This document shows positions 1 through 9,065 of a stretch of DNA of 64,000 nucleotides, piece by piece (within the stretch, counting starts at the first letter, position 1; each line of letters begins with the position of its first letter). This DNA comes from Paraburkholderia sabiae. GTDB taxonomy: Bacteria > Pseudomonadota > Gammaproteobacteria > Burkholderiales > Burkholderiaceae. The notes under the pieces are model-generated. The model was not told the DNA's origin. It worked only from the letters and a program-made list of their open reading frames with translations, and made no database searches. Made by a program: the position numbers and the translations under genes. Location of the stretch: assembly GCF_030412785.1 (NCBI RefSeq), contig NZ_CP125295.1:1426001-1490000 (forward strand), written 5' to 3'.

Positions 1-35
1 GCATCGGAATGGGCGACAGCGTGAACGCTACTCAT
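1..35 (-). CDS. Possible 5' end of glnD (PII uridylyltransferase), partial
   Basis: On the minus strand an ATG at 35 opens a frame reading MSSVHAVAHSD that runs off the window edge. Only 11 codons are visible, so nothing in the sequence itself identifies the protein. The guess of glnD rests on my knowledge that map is commonly followed by glnD in Burkholderia-group genomes. The ribosome binding site is weak, and the true start could differ. Confidence 0.35.
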   Translation of the reverse strand, partial: MSSVHAVAHSD

Positions 36-60
36 AGGCGGCGGGTGGCGGCGAATAGGA

Positions 61-873
61 TCAGGCCGTGGCAGCGGCGACGATTTGCGGACGCGCAGGT
101 GTGCCTTCCGAAACGGTCAGCACTTCGTAGCCCGTCGGCGTGACGAGGATCGTGTGCTCCCATTGCGCGGACAGGCTGCGGTCCTTGGTCTTGACGGTCC
201 ACTGGTCGGGCATCGTGCGGATGTCGCGACGGCCGGCGTTGATCATCGGCTCGATCGTGAAGATCATGCCCGCCTGCAGCTCGATACCCGTGCCGGGGCG
301 TCCATAGTGCAGGATTTGCGGCTCGTCGTGGAACACCTGGCCGATGCCGTGTCCGCAATATTCGCGCACCACACTGTAGCCGAGGCCTTCCGCATGTTTC
401 TGGATCGCGTGGCCGATATCGCCGAGATGCGCGCCCGGGCGCACCTGCTCGATACCGAGCCACATGCATTCGTATGTGGTCTGGACGAGGCGTTTCGCCA
501 TGATCGAGCCCTCGCCAACGAGGAACATGCGGCTCGTGTCGCCGTAATAGCCGTTCTTGATCACGGTAACGTCGATATTGAGCGCGTCGCCGTTCTTCAG
601 CGCCTTGTCGCCGGGGATACCGTGGCAGATCACATCGTTCACCGACGTGCAGACGGCCTTTGGGAACGGCGGATAGCCGGGCGGCTGATAATTCAGCGGC
701 GCGGGAATCGTGCCCTGTACGTTCGTCATGTATTCGTGGCACAGACGGTCGAGCTCGCCCGTCGTGACGCCGGGTTTGACGAACGGCGTGATGTAGTCGA
801 GCACCTCGCTCGCGAGCCGTCCGGCGATGCGCATCTGCGCGATATCGTCTTCGTTTTTGAGCGTAATAGCCAT
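61..873 (-). CDS. map: Methionine aminopeptidase, type I
   Basis: Removes the N-terminal methionine from nascent cytosolic proteins. The 270-aa product has the usual type I length and all five metal ligands of the pita-bread fold: D101, D112, H175, E208 and E239, in the contexts IDVTV, GDTSR, GHGIG, IEPM and WEHT. The start MAITLKNEDD matches the family's normal N-terminus. It is transcribed away from rpsB, an arrangement common in proteobacteria, so both genes share the upstream region 874-1271. Identification is secure. Confidence 0.97.
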   Translation of the reverse strand: MAITLKNEDDIAQMRIAGRLASEVLDYITPFVKPGVTTGELDRLCHEYMTNVQGTIPAPLNYQPPGYPPFPKAVCTSVNDVICHGIPGDKALKNGDALNIDVTVIKNGYYGDTSRMFLVGEGSIMAKRLVQTTYECMWLGIEQVRPGAHLGDIGHAIQKHAEGLGYSVVREYCGHGIGQVFHDEPQILHYGRPGTGIELQAGMIFTIEPMINAGRRDIRTMPDQWTVKTKDRSLSAQWEHTILVTPTGYEVLTVSEGTPARPQIVAAATA

Positions 874-1052
874 GAGTCGGGCCTGAAATGCGGTTTATCG
901 TGGAATTATCGCACCTTATTCGCGTGATCGCAGGGTTTTGCGGGGCGATTGGACGTGCCGGCGCGCTTCCGGAGCGGCTTGAGCGGCCGGACTGTGCCCG
1001 TCAGACCGGTGCGCGGCGCAACCGGCCGCCCAAGCTTGGGCAACCGGGCAGG

Positions 1053-1082
1053 TTGAGTCCTGCAATGCGCGCGTGCTATACT
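1053..1082 (+). promoter_or_regulatory. Sigma-70 promoter of rpsB-tsf
   Basis: TTGAGT (1053-1058) and TATACT (1077-1082) are separated by 18 bases. It would start transcription near 1089, leaving a leader of about 180 nt before the rpsB ATG. Inferred from hexamer match and position only. Confidence 0.6.
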
Positions 1083-1088
1083 CTTTGG

Positions 1089-1271
1089 CTAAGTCAATCG
1101 TCAGTTTGATTTGGCTTTCCTCGGGATCGGACGTCATCTGGATGTTCATCACGAGATTCGCAAGCCGGCGCACCCAGGGTGTTCGCGGCGTCAGCTCTTC
1201 CCGAAAAAGCGGTGAAGGCGGCGCGGCGGATACGGCGGCCGGCTTAAGACCCAACCCTAGCGGAGATTTTC
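1089..1271 (+). promoter_or_regulatory. Long 5' leader of rpsB mRNA
   Basis: About 180 nt of untranslated sequence separates the putative promoter from rpsB. Ribosomal protein S2 is known to repress its own operon through the rpsB leader in enterobacteria, and long rpsB leaders occur widely. I see no ORF of credible coding character here. Whether this leader folds into an S2-binding element is inference. Confidence 0.35.
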
Positions 1272-2024
1272 ATGGCAGTTACCATGCGTCAGATGCTGGA
1301 AGCCGGTGTCCACTTCGGTCACCAGACGCGCTTCTGGAACCCCAAGATGGCCCCCTTCATTTTCGGTCATCGCAACAAGATTCACATCATCAACCTCGAA
1401 AAGACGCTGCCGATGTACAACGACGCGCTGAAGTACGTGCGTCAACTGGCAGCGAACCGCGGCACGATCCTGTTCGTCGGCACGAAGCGTCAATCGCGCG
1501 ACACAATCGCTGAATCGGCGCAGCGCGCAGGCATGCCTTTCGTCAACGCACGCTGGCTGGGCGGCATGCTGACCAACTTCAAGACGCTGAAGGTTTCGAT
1601 CAAGCGCCTGAAGGACATGGAGGCGGCTGTCGAGGCAGGCGAGCTCGAAAAGATGAGCAAGAAGGAAGCGCTGCTGTTCGAACGCGAAATCGCCAAGCTG
1701 CAAAAGTCGATCGGCGGCGTGAAGGACATGGGCGGCATTCCTGACGCAATCTTCGTCGTGGACGTCGGCTATCACAAGATTGCCGTGACGGAAGCGAACA
1801 AGCTGGGCATCCCCGTCATCGCCGTGGTCGACACGAACCACTCGCCGGAAGGCATCGATTACGTGATCCCGGGTAACGACGACGCCAGCAAGGCAGTCGC
1901 GCTGTACACGCAAGGCGTGGCCGACGCGATCGTCGAAGGCCGTGCGAACGCGGTCAACGAAGTCGTGCAGGCTGTCCGTGGCGGCGACGGCGACGAGTTC
2001 GTCGAGGTCAACGGGGAAGCGTAA
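1272..2024 (+). CDS. rpsB: 30S ribosomal protein S2
   Basis: Structural protein of the small ribosomal subunit that binds late in 30S assembly and is needed for S1 attachment. The 250-aa sequence begins [19 protein letters not shown], with the diagnostic EAGVHFGHQ and, further on, GGMLTNFKT and AVVDTNHSP segments. Length and start agree with the family. It is followed by an intrinsic-type terminator and then tsf, the usual gene order. A long leader precedes it, suggesting autoregulation. Confidence 0.98.
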   Translation: MAVTMRQMLEAGVHFGHQTRFWNPKMAPFIFGHRNKIHIINLEKTLPMYNDALKYVRQLAANRGTILFVGTKRQSRDTIAESAQRAGMPFVNARWLGGMLTNFKTLKVSIKRLKDMEAAVEAGELEKMSKKEALLFEREIAKLQKSIGGVKDMGGIPDAIFVVDVGYHKIAVTEANKLGIPVIAVVDTNHSPEGIDYVIPGNDDASKAVALYTQGVADAIVEGRANAVNEVVQAVRGGDGDEFVEVNGEA

Positions 2025-2041
2025 AGCACCCTGTGTCCGGC

Positions 2042-2075
2042 AAAAAAGGGGGCTCTCTATAGGCCCCCTTTTTTT
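2042..2075 (+). terminator. Intrinsic terminator/attenuator between rpsB and tsf
   Basis: A GGGGGC/GCCCCC stem (2048-2053 with 2063-2068) is flanked by A6 and T7 runs, so the hairpin can extend through A-T pairs and would work in both directions. In other bacteria partial termination here adjusts the S2 to EF-Ts ratio; that role is inferred. Confidence 0.85.
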
Positions 2076-2213
2076 AAGTCGCGACGATCTGAATGAGCGT
2101 GCTGCAATGGGCACGCGGCAGCGCCGAAATAAATGTGCGTTGCGCGGAAACGAAATGCTGTCGCCGGCATCGAATGCGGGCGGCGTGTGACAGACAGACT
2201 CAAGGAGCGAATG

Positions 2214-3095
2214 ATGGCGGCAATTACCGCAAGCATGGTGGCAGAACTGCGCGCGAAGACCGATGCGCCGATGATGGAATGCAAGAAGGCGCTGACGGAA
2301 GCCGACGGCGACATGGCGCGCGCGGAAGAACTGCTGCGCGTGAAGCTCGGCAACAAGGCAAGCAAGGCAGCGTCGCGCGTCACGGCTGAAGGCGTGATCG
2401 CTTCGTTCATCGAAGGCGGCGCTGGCGCGATCGTCGAACTGAACTGCGAAACCGACTTCGTCTCGAAGAACGACGACTTCATCGGCTTCACGAAGAAGGT
2501 CGCTGAGCTGATCGTCAAGCAGAACCCGGCTGACGTCGCTGCGCTGTCGGCGCTGGCACTCGACGGCTCGACGGTCGACGCAGTGCGCTCGGCGCTGGTC
2601 GGCAAGATCGGTGAAAACCTGTCGATCCGCCGCTTCGCACGCTTCGAAACGTCGAACAAGCTGGCTGCGTACCTGCACGGCACGCGCATCGGCGTGCTGG
2701 TCGAGTACACGGGCGCGGACGAGCAGGTCGGCAAGGACGTCGCGATGCACATCGCGGCCATGAAGCCGGTTTCGCTGTCGTCGGACGACGTTCCCGCTGA
2801 GCTGATCGCGAAGGAACGCAGCATCGCCGAACAGAAGGCTGCCGAATCGGGCAAGCCGGCTGAGATCGTCGCGAAGATGGTCGACGGTTCGGTGCAGAAG
2901 TACCTGAAGGAAGTGTCGCTGCTGAACCAGCCGTTCGTGAAGAACGACAAGCAGACCATCGAGCAGATGCTGAAGGCAGCGAGCTCGTCGGTGCAGAAGT
3001 TCTCGCTGTTCGTGGTCGGCGAAGGCATCGAGAAGCGCCAGGACGACTTCGCGGCCGAAGTCGCTGCGCAAGTCGCTGCTGCAAAGCAACAATAA
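2214..3095 (+). CDS. tsf: Elongation factor Ts
   Basis: Guanine nucleotide exchange factor that regenerates EF-Tu-GTP in translation. The product is 293 aa, a normal bacterial length, starting [17 protein letters not shown]. The signature [12 protein letters not shown] (T16 onward) is the conserved N-terminal EF-Tu contact. Two adjacent ATG codons occur at 2211 and 2214 behind AAGGAG (2202-2207). I chose the second because it gives the canonical N-terminus, but either could be used. It sits downstream of rpsB after a terminator-like hairpin. Confidence 0.97.
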   Translation: MAAITASMVAELRAKTDAPMMECKKALTEADGDMARAEELLRVKLGNKASKAASRVTAEGVIASFIEGGAGAIVELNCETDFVSKNDDFIGFTKKVAELIVKQNPADVAALSALALDGSTVDAVRSALVGKIGENLSIRRFARFETSNKLAAYLHGTRIGVLVEYTGADEQVGKDVAMHIAAMKPVSLSSDDVPAELIAKERSIAEQKAAESGKPAEIVAKMVDGSVQKYLKEVSLLNQPFVKNDKQTIEQMLKAASSSVQKFSLFVVGEGIEKRQDDFAAEVAAQVAAAKQQ

Positions 3096-3128
3096 GCGTC
3101 GTTTAAGTTTCACGCAGTAACGTTTGAC

Positions 3129-3155
3129 CCGCGGCGGGGCTGGACTCCGCCGCGG
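3129..3155 (+). other. GC-rich hairpin downstream of tsf
   Basis: CCGCGGCGG (3129-3137) and CCGCCGCGG (3147-3155) form a perfect 9-bp stem with a 9-nt loop, 34 bases after the tsf stop. No U tract follows, so it is not a standard intrinsic terminator; it may stabilise the mRNA 3' end. Confidence 0.45.
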
Positions 3156-3340
3156 CCGGCAGCGCCCTCGGGCTGTCGCGCGTGAAATGCGCGCGGCAGC
3201 CGCCCGGTTGGCTGGCTTCGACCGATCGTCGAGGCGCGTCAATTTGGCGGCGCTTGCCCGAACCCGTATTTCACCCCTACAGTTAGTTCCTTGTTGTTTG
3301 GCGGCTTTTTGGCCCTGCTCAGCGCGATCCGGATATCTCT

Positions 3341-4054
3341 ATGCCCACAGCCTATAAACGCGTCCTCCTCAAACTCTCTGGCGAAGCCCTGATGGGCGAT
3401 GATGCATTCGGCATCAATCGCGCGACGATCGAAAGAATGGTGGCTGATGTGGCCGAGGTGGTGCGGCTCGGTACGCAGCTGGCCGTGGTGATCGGCGGCG
3501 GCAATATCTTTCGCGGCGTGGCAGGCGGCGCAGCGGGCATGGACCGTGCAACGGCTGACTACATGGGCATGCTGGCCACGATGATGAACGCGCTGGCGCT
3601 GCAGGATGCAATGCGTCACGCCGGTATCGAGGCGCGCGTGCAGTCGGCGCTGCGTATGGATCAGGTGGTCGAGCCTTACATCCGCCCCCGTGCAATCCGC
3701 CAGCTGGAAGAAGGCAAGGTCGTGATTTTCGCGGCCGGTACGGGCAATCCGTTCTTCACGACCGACACGGCGGCTGCGCTGCGCGGTTCCGAAGTGGGCG
3801 CCGAAGTGGTGCTGAAGGCGACCAAGGTCGACGGCGTTTATTCCGCCGACCCGAAGAAGGATCCGTCGGCGACGCGTTACACGACCATCAGTTTCGACGA
3901 GGCAATTGGCCGCAATCTGCAGGTGATGGACGCGACGGCGTTCGCGCTGTGCCGCGACCAGAAGCTGCCGATCCGCGTATTTTCGATCGTGAAGCCGGGC
4001 GCGCTCAAGCGCATCGTGCTGGGCGAAGACGAAGGCACGCTCGTCCACGTGTAA
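3341..4054 (+). CDS. pyrH: UMP kinase
   Basis: Phosphorylates UMP to UDP, the committed step toward UTP and CTP. The 237-aa protein belongs to the amino acid kinase family. The N-terminal phosphate-binding segment [12 protein letters not shown] and the GGGNIFRG loop are both intact, as is the [11 protein letters not shown] segment typical of bacterial PyrH. It lies between tsf and frr as in most proteobacteria, with a 245-bp gap upstream that could carry its own promoter. Confidence 0.97.
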   Translation: MPTAYKRVLLKLSGEALMGDDAFGINRATIERMVADVAEVVRLGTQLAVVIGGGNIFRGVAGGAAGMDRATADYMGMLATMMNALALQDAMRHAGIEARVQSALRMDQVVEPYIRPRAIRQLEEGKVVIFAAGTGNPFFTTDTAAALRGSEVGAEVVLKATKVDGVYSADPKKDPSATRYTTISFDEAIGRNLQVMDATAFALCRDQKLPIRVFSIVKPGALKRIVLGEDEGTLVHV

Positions 4055-4147
4055 ACTCTCTTACATTTCGTGGGCTTGAACGCGGGCTCAGGCTGCGCCT
4101 CGCGCGCTGGCGAGCCCGCATCGTTTTGAAGGTTCGGAGGTTTAATC

Positions 4148-4708
4148 ATGTCTGTGGCTGACATCAAGAAAGGCGCTGAACAAAAGATGCAGCGCTCGAT
4201 CGACGCGTTCAAGAACGATCTGTCGAAAATCCGCACGGGCCGTGCGCACACGGGTCTGCTCGATCACATCCAGGTCGATTACTACGGTTCGCCCGTGCCG
4301 ATCTCGCAGGTCGCGAACCTGACGCTCGTCGATGCCCGCACGATCGGCGTGCAGGCGTGGGAAAAGAAGATGGTCCCCGTCATCGAAAAGGCGATTCGCG
4401 AATCGGATCTGGGCCTGAACCCGGCTTCGCACGGCGACGTGATCCGCGTACCGATGCCTCCGCTGACGGAAGAGCGCCGCAAGGAACTCACGAAGATCGT
4501 CAAGAGCGAAGGCGAAACGGCCAAGGTTGCAGTGCGCAACCTGCGCCGCGACGCAAACGAGCAACTCAAGAAGCTCGTGAAGGACAAGGAAATCTCGGAA
4601 GACGACGAGCGCCGTGCTGGCGACGACGTCCAGAAGCTGACGGACAAGTTCGTGGCCGAGATCGACAAGCTCGTGCAGACCAAGGAAGGCGAGATCATGA
4701 CGGTTTGA
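4148..4708 (+). CDS. frr: Ribosome recycling factor
   Basis: Splits post-termination ribosomes together with EF-G. The product is 186 aa, the family standard, with [15 protein letters not shown] sequence near the N-terminus ([21 protein letters not shown]) and the C-terminal [13 protein letters not shown] helix that is highly conserved. A strong GGAGG ribosome binding site (ending 4141) supports the ATG at 4148. It follows pyrH closely. Confidence 0.97.
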   Translation: MSVADIKKGAEQKMQRSIDAFKNDLSKIRTGRAHTGLLDHIQVDYYGSPVPISQVANLTLVDARTIGVQAWEKKMVPVIEKAIRESDLGLNPASHGDVIRVPMPPLTEERRKELTKIVKSEGETAKVAVRNLRRDANEQLKKLVKDKEISEDDERRAGDDVQKLTDKFVAEIDKLVQTKEGEIMTV

Positions 4709-4779
4709 CGGTCTGGCGCAAACCAGACACGAAAACTTTCAGTGATCATCGTTCCTTTCTTTAGCTTTACCCGACGGCC

Positions 4780-5562
4780 ATGACCTATACAAGCTCAACC
4801 GTTCGCGTACCTGACGTGGCAGCTGTACCGCGTCACATCGCGATCATCATGGACGGCAATGGCCGTTGGGCGACTCAACGCCGTCTCCCGCGCGTCGCGG
4901 GCCATACCCGCGGCGTCGATGCCGTGCGCGCCGCTGTCGAAGCCTGCGCGCGCCAGGGCGTCGAATATCTGACGCTGTTCGCCTTCAGTTCCGAAAACTG
5001 GCGCCGTCCGACCGACGAAGTGTCGTTCCTGATGCGCCTGTTCGTCACCGCGCTCGAGCGCGAAATCGGCAAGCTGCACGCAAACGGCATCCGTTTGCGT
5101 GTCGTGGGCGATCTGGCGATGTTCGACAAGAAGATCCGCGATCTGATCACGCGCGCCGAAACCAAGACGGCGAAGAACACGCGCCTCACGCTTACCATCG
5201 CCGCGAACTACGGCGGCCGCTGGGACATCATGCAGGCCACGCGCAAGCTGGTCGAGCAGTCGGTGGCGGCGGGCCAGTCCGTCGAGATCAGCGAGGAAGC
5301 GTTCGCCGAACACCTCGCAATGGCGTACGCACCCGAGCCGGACCTGTTCATCCGCACGGGCGGCGAGCAGCGGATCAGCAACTTCCTGCTGTGGCAGCTC
5401 GCATACACCGAGTTCTATTTCACCGACGCCTACTGGCCGGATTTCGACGCCGCCGCGCTCGATCGCGCGATCGCCTCGTACACCGGGCGCGAGCGCCGCT
5501 TCGGCCGCACCAGCGCGCAACTCGAACCGCAATCGCAAAACGTCGATTCGCTTCCATGCTAA
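4780..5562 (+). CDS. uppS: Undecaprenyl diphosphate synthase (cis-prenyltransferase)
   Basis: Adds isopentenyl units in cis to farnesyl diphosphate to make the C55 lipid carrier for peptidoglycan and O-antigen. The 260-aa protein has the signature [13 protein letters not shown] with catalytic D25 and N27, the FSSENWRRP loop, and the C-terminal [19 protein letters not shown] box with the TEFYF segment. The last codons overlap the start of cdsA by 7 bases, indicating translational coupling. Confidence 0.97.
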   Translation: MTYTSSTVRVPDVAAVPRHIAIIMDGNGRWATQRRLPRVAGHTRGVDAVRAAVEACARQGVEYLTLFAFSSENWRRPTDEVSFLMRLFVTALEREIGKLHANGIRLRVVGDLAMFDKKIRDLITRAETKTAKNTRLTLTIAANYGGRWDIMQATRKLVEQSVAAGQSVEISEEAFAEHLAMAYAPEPDLFIRTGGEQRISNFLLWQLAYTEFYFTDAYWPDFDAAALDRAIASYTGRERRFGRTSAQLEPQSQNVDSLPC

Positions 5563-6377
5563 AAACCCGTGTCATCACGGCGATCGTCCTGCTGGCCATT
5601 CTCATCCCCGTCACGCTATGGGCGCCGATCGGCGGGTTCGGCGCGCTGATCGCATTCGTCGTCGTGTTCGCCGCGTGGGAATGGGCACGGCTTCTCAAGC
5701 TGCCGGGCGCCGGGCCCGTGATCTACGCGATCATCGCGGCGCTCGCGCTCGTCGCCAGCACGAAGCTCGGCACGGGCGTCACGGCGCCGCGCCCGCTCTT
5801 CCAGGCATCGTCAATCTTCTGGATATTCGCCGGCCCGTTCGTGCTGCTGCGCAAGCCGACGCTTGCGCAGGGCGCATGGCGGCCGTTCCTGCTACTGGCG
5901 GGCGTCGTCGTGTTCGCGGCCTGCTGGCATGCGCTCGTCGCGGCGCGGATGGCGGGTGTGCCGTTCGTGCTTTCCCTGCTGCTGGTGGTCTGGTTGGCCG
6001 ATATCGGCGCATACTTTGCCGGTAAGGCGTTCGGCAAGCACAAGCTTGCGCCGTCGATCAGCCCCGGCAAGACGTGGGAAGGCGCAATCGGCGGCTGGCT
6101 GGCCGTGATGATCGTCGCGGCCGTTGCCGTTGCCACCCACGCGTTCGCGCCGACCCTGTTTTCCGCGCTGCTCGACCATCTGGGCACCGCTCGCGCGTTT
6201 GCCACGCTGACCTTGCTGGTCGTGTTCAGCGTGGTGGGCGATCTGTTCGAATCGATGCTCAAGCGCCAGGCTGGCGTGAAGGATTCGAGCAATCTGCTGC
6301 CGGGTCACGGCGGCGTGCTCGACCGCATCGACGCTTTGTTGCCGGTGCTGCCGCTCGCGATGCTCGTATTGTCGTAG
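5556..6377 (+). CDS. cdsA: Phosphatidate cytidylyltransferase (CDP-diglyceride synthase)
   Basis: Integral membrane enzyme making CDP-diacylglycerol from phosphatidate and CTP, the precursor of all phospholipids. The product is 273 aa, strongly hydrophobic with about eight predicted membrane spans. The C-terminal signature [22 protein letters not shown] is intact (S, K, D and H residues of the CDS motif). The start ATG at 5556 lies inside the uppS stop (ATGCTAA), so a longer in-frame upstream extension is rejected as a shadow of uppS. Confidence 0.96.
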   Translation: MLKTRVITAIVLLAILIPVTLWAPIGGFGALIAFVVVFAAWEWARLLKLPGAGPVIYAIIAALALVASTKLGTGVTAPRPLFQASSIFWIFAGPFVLLRKPTLAQGAWRPFLLLAGVVVFAACWHALVAARMAGVPFVLSLLLVVWLADIGAYFAGKAFGKHKLAPSISPGKTWEGAIGGWLAVMIVAAVAVATHAFAPTLFSALLDHLGTARAFATLTLLVVFSVVGDLFESMLKRQAGVKDSSNLLPGHGGVLDRIDALLPVLPLAMLVLS

Positions 6378-6398
6378 CCCATTGGCTAGAGAAAAGAT

Positions 6399-7604
6399 AT
6401 GCAAAAAAGACTCACTTTGCTCGGTTCCACGGGCTCGATCGGAGACAGCACGCTCGACGTCGTCGCGCGTCATCCGGACCGCTTCTCGGTGTACGCACTG
6501 ACGGCACACCGCAACGGCGACAAGCTCGTCAAGCAATGCCTGCGCTTCCAGCCCGAAGTGGCCGTGGTCGGCGACGCCGAAACGGCTGCAGGCGTGGCCG
6601 CGAAACTGCGCGCCGCGGGCTGCAAGACGGAAGTCACGTACGGTCCGCAGGCATTGGTCGACGTGTCGAAGAGCGACGGCTGCGATACGGTTGTCGCGGC
6701 GATCGTCGGCGCGGCCGGTCTCGAACCGAGTCTCGCGGCCGCGCGCGCCGGCAAGCGCATCCTGCTCGCGAACAAGGAAGCGCTCGTGATGTCGGGCTCG
6801 ATCTTCATGGACGCGGTGCGCGACAACGGCGCGATCCTGCTGCCCGTCGACAGCGAGCACAACGCGATTTTCCAATGCCTGCCGCGCGAATCGGCGCTGC
6901 ATGGCGGCGTGTCGAAGATCATTCTCACGGCGTCGGGCGGCCCATTCCGCACACGCGAACCGTCCACGCTCGTCGACGTCACGCCGGACGAAGCGTGCAA
7001 GCACCCGAACTGGGTGATGGGCCGCAAGATTTCCGTCGACTCGGCCACGATGATGAACAAGGGCCTCGAAGTGATCGAGGCGCATTGGCTCTTCAATCTG
7101 CCGGGCGACCGCATCGACGTGCTGATCCATCCGCAGAGCGTGATCCACTCGCTCGTGTCGTACGCGGACGGTTCGGTGCTCGCGCAACTGGGTAACCCGG
7201 ACATGCGCACGCCCATCGCGCATGCGCTCGCGTTCCCGGATCGCGTGGACTCCGGCGTCGCGCAACTCGATCTCGCGCAGATCGCGCAGCTGTCGTTCGA
7301 AAAGCCCGATTACTCGCGCTTTCCGTGTCTCGCGCTCGCCATGAAGGCGCTGTCCGAAGGCGGCGTCGCGAGCGCGGCACTGAATGCCGCCAACGAGATC
7401 GCGGTCGAAGCCTTCCTGTCGCGCCGCATCGGCTTCATGGCGATCGCGCAGGTCGTCGACGCCGTGCTGAACGCATTGCCCAACCGCGAGGCGACGAGCC
7501 TCGCCGACGTGGTCGACGCCGACGCCGCTGCGCGCCGTGCCGCCCACGCTTTCATCGACGGTCTCCCGGCGGGCGCTCGCCTTACGGAACGCGCCGTCCA
7601 GTGA
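6399..7604 (+). CDS. dxr: 1-deoxy-D-xylulose 5-phosphate reductoisomerase
   Basis: Converts DXP to 2-C-methyl-D-erythritol 4-phosphate with NADPH, the second step of the non-mevalonate isoprenoid pathway, feeding uppS upstream. The 401-aa protein shows the dinucleotide loop [10 protein letters not shown] near residue 9, the [11 protein letters not shown] metal/substrate motif, the flexible-loop segment ASGGPFRT, and [21 protein letters not shown], all hallmarks of Dxr. It sits in the conserved cdsA-dxr-rseP order. Confidence 0.97.
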   Translation: MQKRLTLLGSTGSIGDSTLDVVARHPDRFSVYALTAHRNGDKLVKQCLRFQPEVAVVGDAETAAGVAAKLRAAGCKTEVTYGPQALVDVSKSDGCDTVVAAIVGAAGLEPSLAAARAGKRILLANKEALVMSGSIFMDAVRDNGAILLPVDSEHNAIFQCLPRESALHGGVSKIILTASGGPFRTREPSTLVDVTPDEACKHPNWVMGRKISVDSATMMNKGLEVIEAHWLFNLPGDRIDVLIHPQSVIHSLVSYADGSVLAQLGNPDMRTPIAHALAFPDRVDSGVAQLDLAQIAQLSFEKPDYSRFPCLALAMKALSEGGVASAALNAANEIAVEAFLSRRIGFMAIAQVVDAVLNALPNREATSLADVVDADAAARRAAHAFIDGLPAGARLTERAVQ

Positions 7605-7611
7605 GGCGTTT

Positions 7612-9000
7612 ATGAACCTGCTGATCGAACTGGTCGCCTTCGCAGTCGCGATTGGCGTACTGGTGGTCGTCCATGAGTATGGCCACTACAGCATCGCGCG
7701 CCTTTGCGGCGTCAAGGTGCTGCGTTTTTCGATCGGCTTCGGCAAGCCGCTCGCGCGCTGGGTCAGCAAGAAGACAGGCACCGAGTGGACCATCGCGGCG
7801 TTGCCGCTCGGCGGCTACGTCAAGATGCTCGACGAGCGCGAAGAGGGTGCACCCATTGCGCCCGCCGACTTGCCGCGTGCGTTCAACCGTCAATCCGTCG
7901 CCAAGCGCATTGCGATCGTGGCGGCAGGCCCGGTCGCCAATTTCATCCTTGCCATCGTGCTGTTCGCCGCCGTGTTCGCGACGGGCGTCACGGAACCCGC
8001 GGCGATCGTCGCTGCGCCCGCAGCCGAAACGGCGGCGGCGCGCGCGGGCTTCGACGGTGGCGAAACCGTCGTGGCCGTGCGCGATGCGAATGCGGGCGAA
8101 TCCGAACCGGTGCGCTCATGGTCCGATCTGCGCTGGAAGCTGCTGGGCGCGGCGTTCGATCACAAGCGCGTCGTGCTGACCGCGAAGGATGCGCACGGCA
8201 CCTTCGACTTCCCGCTCGATTTGCAGAGCCTGACCGAAAAGGAAGTCGATGACGAATTCATGTCGCGTCTCGGTTTTGAGCCGGGCGGCGGCACGTTGTC
8301 GGTGGCGGGCGTGCAGGCGGGCAGCGCGGCATTGCAGGCGGGCCTCAAGGCAGGCGACCGGATCCGCGCCGTCGACGGTCATCCCGCTGACAACGCAACC
8401 ACTTTCATCAACTACATCAAGTCGCACGCGGGCAAGCCGATCGTGCTGCAGATCGAGCGCGGCGCGAAGAATCAGCAGGCGGGTGCATTACAGAATCTAA
8501 CCATCGTGCCGGGCGCGCAGCGCGATGAAACGACGGGTCAGCCGATCGGCCGGATCGGTGCGGAACTCGCGACCCAGGTGCCTTCCATCGACGTGCGTTA
8601 TGGTCCCGTCGATAGCCTTCGCCTCGGCCTGCATCGCACGTGGGATCTGGCTGTGTACTCGGTGCGGATGTTCGGCCGGATGATTGTGGGCGAGGCATCG
8701 CTGAAGAACCTGTCGGGCCCCGTGACCATCGCGGACTACGCAGGCAAGAGCGCGAGACTCGGTCCATCAGCATTCCTTTCGTTCCTCGCGCTTGTCAGCA
8801 TAAGCCTCGGCGTGCTCAACCTTTTACCAATACCGGTATTGGACGGGGGGCATCTGTTATATTATCTGGTTGAAGCTGTTACCGGCAAAGCCGTATCGGA
8901 TCGCTGGCAGCTCGTTCTTCAAAGAGCGGGACTGGCATGTATCGTCGCCTTGTCGGCGATCGCGCTGTTCAACGATCTTGCTCGTTTAATCCATTTTTAA
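7612..9000 (+). CDS. rseP: Site-2 intramembrane zinc metalloprotease RseP
   Basis: Cleaves membrane-spanning substrates such as anti-sigma factors (RseA in E. coli) and signal-peptide remnants. The 462-aa protein has the zinc motif HEYGH at residues 21-25 in the first membrane helix, PDZ-like segments in the periplasmic middle (around GGGTLSVAGVQAGSAALQAGL), and the C-terminal NLLPIPVLDGG motif providing the third ligand. A longer frame opens at 7537, inside dxr, but the ATG at 7612 gives the family N-terminus MNLLIELVAF and lies 7 bases past the dxr stop. Confidence 0.96.
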   Translation: MNLLIELVAFAVAIGVLVVVHEYGHYSIARLCGVKVLRFSIGFGKPLARWVSKKTGTEWTIAALPLGGYVKMLDEREEGAPIAPADLPRAFNRQSVAKRIAIVAAGPVANFILAIVLFAAVFATGVTEPAAIVAAPAAETAAARAGFDGGETVVAVRDANAGESEPVRSWSDLRWKLLGAAFDHKRVVLTAKDAHGTFDFPLDLQSLTEKEVDDEFMSRLGFEPGGGTLSVAGVQAGSAALQAGLKAGDRIRAVDGHPADNATTFINYIKSHAGKPIVLQIERGAKNQQAGALQNLTIVPGAQRDETTGQPIGRIGAELATQVPSIDVRYGPVDSLRLGLHRTWDLAVYSVRMFGRMIVGEASLKNLSGPVTIADYAGKSARLGPSAFLSFLALVSISLGVLNLLPIPVLDGGHLLYYLVEAVTGKAVSDRWQLVLQRAGLACIVALSAIALFNDLARLIHF

Positions 9001-9065
9001 AGTGTCTGGCGGCGTACGATGGCGCCCGCCTGACCTGATGCAGCTATACACACTGGGGAAGCACG

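Noticed and set aside
4082..4119. GCGGGCTC/GAGCCCGC inverted pair between pyrH and frr as a terminator
   Set aside because: Loop of 22 bases and no U tract; operon continuity is more likely.
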